Source of the DNA: JAFGVL01 sp963662245
GTDB taxonomy: Bacteria > Bacteroidota > Bacteroidia > Bacteroidales > Paludibacteraceae
Reading direction: 5' to 3'
DNA: 64,000 bases
Assembly: GCA_963662245.2 (NCBI GenBank)
Contig: CAXXVQ010000008.1
Location: 248,001 to 312,000 of the forward strand
Below the pieces are notes generated by a model, which was not told the DNA's origin, ran no database searches, and saw only the letters and a list, made by a program, of their open reading frames with translations. Within the stretch, counting starts at the first letter, position 1; every line of letters begins with the position of its first letter. This document shows, piece after piece, positions 62,771 to 64,000 of this stretch. The position numbers were made by a program, and so were the translations under genes.

Positions 62771-63907
62771 TTATTTAGTTTTACTTATTAGAAAATCTGC
62801 TATCTTGTTTAACGGTAAAATATGATCTGCAGCTCCAAGTTTTATTGCTTCTTTAGGCATTCCAAATACAACACAGCTTGTTTCATCTTGAGCAATAGTC
62901 ATTGCTCCGGCTTCTTTCATTTCAAGTAGTCCTTTTGCTCCATCATCGCCCATTCCAGTCATAATCACTCCGATTGCATTTTTACCTGCATATCTGGCGG
63001 TTGATCTAAATAATACATCAACTGCTGGTCTGTGTCTGTTAACATATGGACCTTCTTTTACTTCTACATAGTATCTTGCACCACTTCGTTTTAGTAATGT
63101 ATGAAAATTGCCAGGGGCTATCAATGCTCTACCGCGTATAACAGCATCTCCATTTTCGGCTTCTTTAACTGAAATACGACATAGCTCATTTAATCTGTCG
63201 GCAAATGATTTTGTAAACTTCTCTGGCATGTGTTGAACTACTACAATACCAGGGCAATCATATGGCAAAGCTGTTAAAAATTCTCTTAATGCTTCAGTTC
63301 CTCCGGTTGAGGCTCCAACTGAAATAACAATTTCTGTAGTTTCAATCATACTTTTAGAAACTACTTTAGCTATTACGGCATCTGCAGATAGTTTAGGAGC
63401 TACTGGATAAACAGTATTGTCAACTATTTTTTTATGTCCATTTTCGCCGTCATGTTTATGGTTAGAGCTAACAATATTTTCAGAACCAGATTTTCTGGAT
63501 ACTTTAGCATGGGCAGCAGCTTTTACAGCTTCACATATTGCTATTCGAGACTCTTCTATAAAACCTTTAACATCAAGCTGTGGTTTTGTAATAATTTCAA
63601 CTGCTCCGTATTCAAGCGCTTTAATTCCTGTTAATGTTCCACTTGCAGTTAAGCTAGAAATAATAACTACCGGAAGTGGATGTTGCGACATAATTTTTCT
63701 AAGAAAAGTTAGACCATCCATTCTTGGCATTTCTACATCTAAAGTAATAACATCAGGAGCTTCTTCCTGCATTTTTTTAACAGCATAAAAGGGGTCAGAT
63801 GCAGTAGCCATAACTACAAGCATAGGGTCGCTATTTATGATTTCAGTTAAAGTCTGTCTAACAATTGCAGAATCATCTACTATTAAAACCTTAAGTTTTC
63901 TCATCAT
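62771..63907 (-). CDS. cheB: Chemotaxis response regulator methylesterase CheB
   Basis: A 378-residue protein with an N-terminal receiver (VLIVDDSAIVRQ; phosphoacceptor Asp57 in ITLDVEMPRMDG; Lys108) and a C-terminal methylesterase/deamidase with the Ser-His-Asp triad (ISVGASTGG, Ser200; VQHMPEKF, His226; MTGMGDDGAKG, Asp321/322). A 50-residue linker is rich in charged and polar residues. It removes methyl groups from chemoreceptors or deamidates Gln. Two Met codons stand at the start; 63904 is the alternative start. A cheD-like frame ends 22 bases upstream. Confidence 0.95.
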   Translation of the reverse strand: MMRKLKVLIVDDSAIVRQTLTEIINSDPMLVVMATASDPFYAVKKMQEEAPDVITLDVEMPRMDGLTFLRKIMSQHPLPVVIISSLTASGTLTGIKALEYGAVEIITKPQLDVKGFIEESRIAICEAVKAAAHAKVSRKSGSENIVSSNHKHDGENGHKKIVDNTVYPVAPKLSADAVIAKVVSKSMIETTEIVISVGASTGGTEALREFLTALPYDCPGIVVVQHMPEKFTKSFADRLNELCRISVKEAENGDAVIRGRALIAPGNFHTLLKRSGARYYVEVKEGPYVNRHRPAVDVLFRSTARYAGKNAIGVIMTGMGDDGAKGLLEMKEAGAMTIAQDETSCVVFGMPKEAIKLGAADHILPLNKIADFLISKTK

Positions 63908-63929
63908 TTATATTTTCTATGAGTTATTC

Positions 63930-64000
63930 TTAAATTATACATGTTTTTTGGATAAGCTTATGCAAAATTTCACCAGTTTGTGTATTGAAAATTATTTTTC
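63930..64000 (-). CDS. C-terminal end of a CheD-like protein, runs off the right edge
   Basis: A minus-strand frame ends at 63930 and is open to the window edge (about 22 codons). It reads IIFNTQTGEILHKLIQK, which resembles the C-terminus of CheD (F-N-T-x-T-G-x-x-x-K). CheD deamidates receptors and often stands beside CheB. Only 22 residues are seen. Confidence 0.45.
   Translation of the reverse strand, partial: KIIFNTQTGEILHKLIQKTCII

Overview
The window is a stretch of a low-GC Bacteroidota chromosome. The evidence is gene content (type IX secretion sorting domains of both types, a PorP/SprF protein, GldF, a family GT3-like glycogen synthase, a fused ThrA, SurA-type lipoproteins, an HU protein) and several promoters matching the Bacteroidota consensus TTTG-N19/20-TAnnTTTG (before HU, tRNA-Met, the large PKD-domain gene and an IS4 transposase). 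A gliding or marine Bacteroidales/Marinilabiliales-type organism is plausible, but the genus cannot be read from the sequence.

Layout. 1-987 (minus): an HamA-like nuclease gene followed by the first 70 codons of a probable partner gene, running off the left edge; a candidate Hachiman-type antiphage pair. 1153-8383 (plus): AddA-like helicase-nuclease, an unknown exported protein and an AddB-like Fe-S nuclease. 8873-9919 (minus): a T9SS type A cargo protein. 10094-17812 (minus): an envelope-biogenesis operon (PagL-like barrel, three SurA/PpiC-type proteins, LptA/OstA-like protein). 17984-20941 (plus): gldF-like, surE, a small membrane protein, lpxB. 21025-24691 (plus): a DUF3616-like exported protein, an OmpA lipoprotein, a Crp/Fnr regulator. 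24914-32991 (minus): two rhomboid proteases, an EEP-family membrane enzyme, purE, folK, glycogen synthase and glycogen phosphorylase. 33199-36382: HU gene, an IS4-family element, an IS3-family element and tRNA-Arg. 36542-41648 (plus): thrA, an FKBP lipoprotein, a DUF4827-like lipoprotein, phosphoglucosamine/phosphomannomutase, tRNA-Met.

42472-56900 (plus) is the most distinctive block: a seven-gene operon coding for a 1863-residue Ig/PKD-repeat surface protein with a T9SS type B sorting domain, a PorP/SprF outer membrane protein, a TPR-propeller-OmpA protein, a TerB-like domain fused to an ABCG-type transporter, a MORN-repeat exported protein, a helical lipoprotein and a small Cys-containing exported protein. 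The first three resemble the SprB/SprF/SprD logic of gliding-adhesin export; pairing with the ABC fusion and the last three proteins is less well described.

57070-59683 is a complete IS21-family element with a 7-bp target duplication. 59755-64000 (minus) holds a signalling cluster: cheD (C-terminal fragment), cheB, siaB, siaC, a dead IS3-type orfA remnant, and a receiver-PAS-SpoIIE phosphatase whose receiver lacks the phosphoacceptor Asp. SiaB (kinase), SiaC (Thr68 phosphoprotein) and the PP2C phosphatase form a likely partner-switching circuit placed next to chemotaxis adaptation enzymes.
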